Part shown: positions 5,755-6,028 of the stretch, in pieces | Layout: each line of letters opens with the position of its first letter | How positions within the stretch are numbered: position 1 is the first letter of the stretch | Assembly: GCA_017520365.1 (NCBI GenBank) | Contig: JAFXFQ010000046.1 | Location: 1-6,028, forward strand | Direction of reading: 5' to 3' | Source of the DNA: Clostridia bacterium | GTDB taxonomy: Bacteria; Bacillota; Clostridia; Oscillospirales; CAG-272 | Length of the DNA: 6,028 nucleotides | Notes under the pieces: generated by a model | The model's input: the letters and a program-made list of their open reading frames with translations, nothing else | Databases searched by the model: none | Told to the model about the DNA's origin: nothing | Position numbers and translations under genes: made by a program

Positions 5755-6028
5755 TCAGACCGCTTTCGGCAGGAGGATGGAGATCAGGGTACCGTGGTCG
5801 GTCTCTTTTCGCGTGGATTCCACCGGAATCCCGCTTTTTTTGATGATGTCGACGGCGTGATCGATGGAATTGTAGAAGATACGGATGTCTTTGATGATGA
5901 GTTTATGGCGCTGTTCGCTTTTCGGAGGTTTGCTGCGGATTTCCTCGGCGCGCGACTCTGCGCAGAGCAGCGATTCGATGTATTCTTCCGCCGCCGCAAC
6001 GTTCATACCGCGTTCGACGAAGATCGCG
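5755..6028 (-). CDS. C-terminal part of a second ParB/Noc-family protein, runs off the window edge
   Basis: Read on the - strand, 90 residues end at a TGA at 5757-5755. The frame stays open through the window edge, so the internal Met at 6006 is not a start. The visible piece begins AIFVERGMNVAAAEEYIESL, the segment after the helix-turn-helix where ParB proteins typically have a GLNVRxTE-like pattern. After a charged linker it ends with the C-terminal dimer domain: IKDIRIFYNSIDHAVDIIKK (about 49-68), SGIPVES, and the closing strand LISILLPKAV. This matches the KDIR.F.NTI..A...M...G pattern of clostridial ParB/Noc proteins. It points towards the + strand parB fragment. Codon use differs from the left-hand genes: all eight Lys are AAA, Leu is only CTG/CTC, Ile is almost always ATC and Pro is mainly CCG. 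Whether the remainder is complete cannot be seen. Confidence 0.78.
   Translation of the reverse strand, partial: AIFVERGMNVAAAEEYIESLLCAESRAEEIRSKPPKSEQRHKLIIKDIRIFYNSIDHAVDIIKKSGIPVESTRKETDHGTLISILLPKAV

Overview
The window carries the conserved yidC–jag–mnmE–rsmG–parB/noc gene neighbourhood that lies near the chromosome origin in Firmicutes. Proteins and layout suggest a Clostridia-type organism, perhaps an Oscillospirales/Ruminococcaceae relative. That placement rests on gene order, the long linker in Jag, moderate GC content and a preference for AAG, CCC and CTT codons in the left-hand genes. No species can be named from the sequence alone.

Left to right on the + strand: the 3' two thirds or so of yidC (membrane protein insertase, cut by the window edge); a terminator-like hairpin at its stop; jag/khpB (RNA-binding Jag_N–KH–R3H protein with a long charged linker); a strong bidirectional terminator; and a complete mnmE (tRNA U34-modifying GTPase). 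A small secreted, membrane-anchored acidic protein follows on the - strand, convergent with mnmE. Divergent from it, on the + strand, is a two-gene unit: a small zinc-ribbon RNHCP-domain protein and rsmG (16S rRNA m7G methyltransferase). The rsmG ribosome-binding site overlaps the RNHCP stop codon. A terminator built into the last codons of rsmG closes that unit.

In most Firmicutes mnmG (gidA) lies between mnmE and rsmG. Here it is absent, and the acidic membrane protein and the RNHCP gene occupy its place.

The right end is the most irregular part. A parB/noc gene starts normally after rsmG, but after about 94 codons, just past its GERR motif, it loses similarity to the family and stops. Some 80 bp further on, the C-terminal part of a ParB/Noc protein lies on the opposite strand and runs off the window edge, with clearly different codon use (Lys 8/8 AAA, no CTT Leu). 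The short gap holds a tandem repeat and an inverted repeat. This is either a real rearrangement, meaning an inversion or acquisition at the parB locus, or an assembly chimera; the window alone cannot decide.

Functionally, the intact genes serve membrane protein insertion, RNA binding, tRNA and rRNA modification and chromosome segregation. No CRISPR array, rRNA, tRNA or recognisable transposase was seen. I found no convincing new multi-gene system; the points that most deserve a check are the broken parB junction and the replaced mnmG slot.
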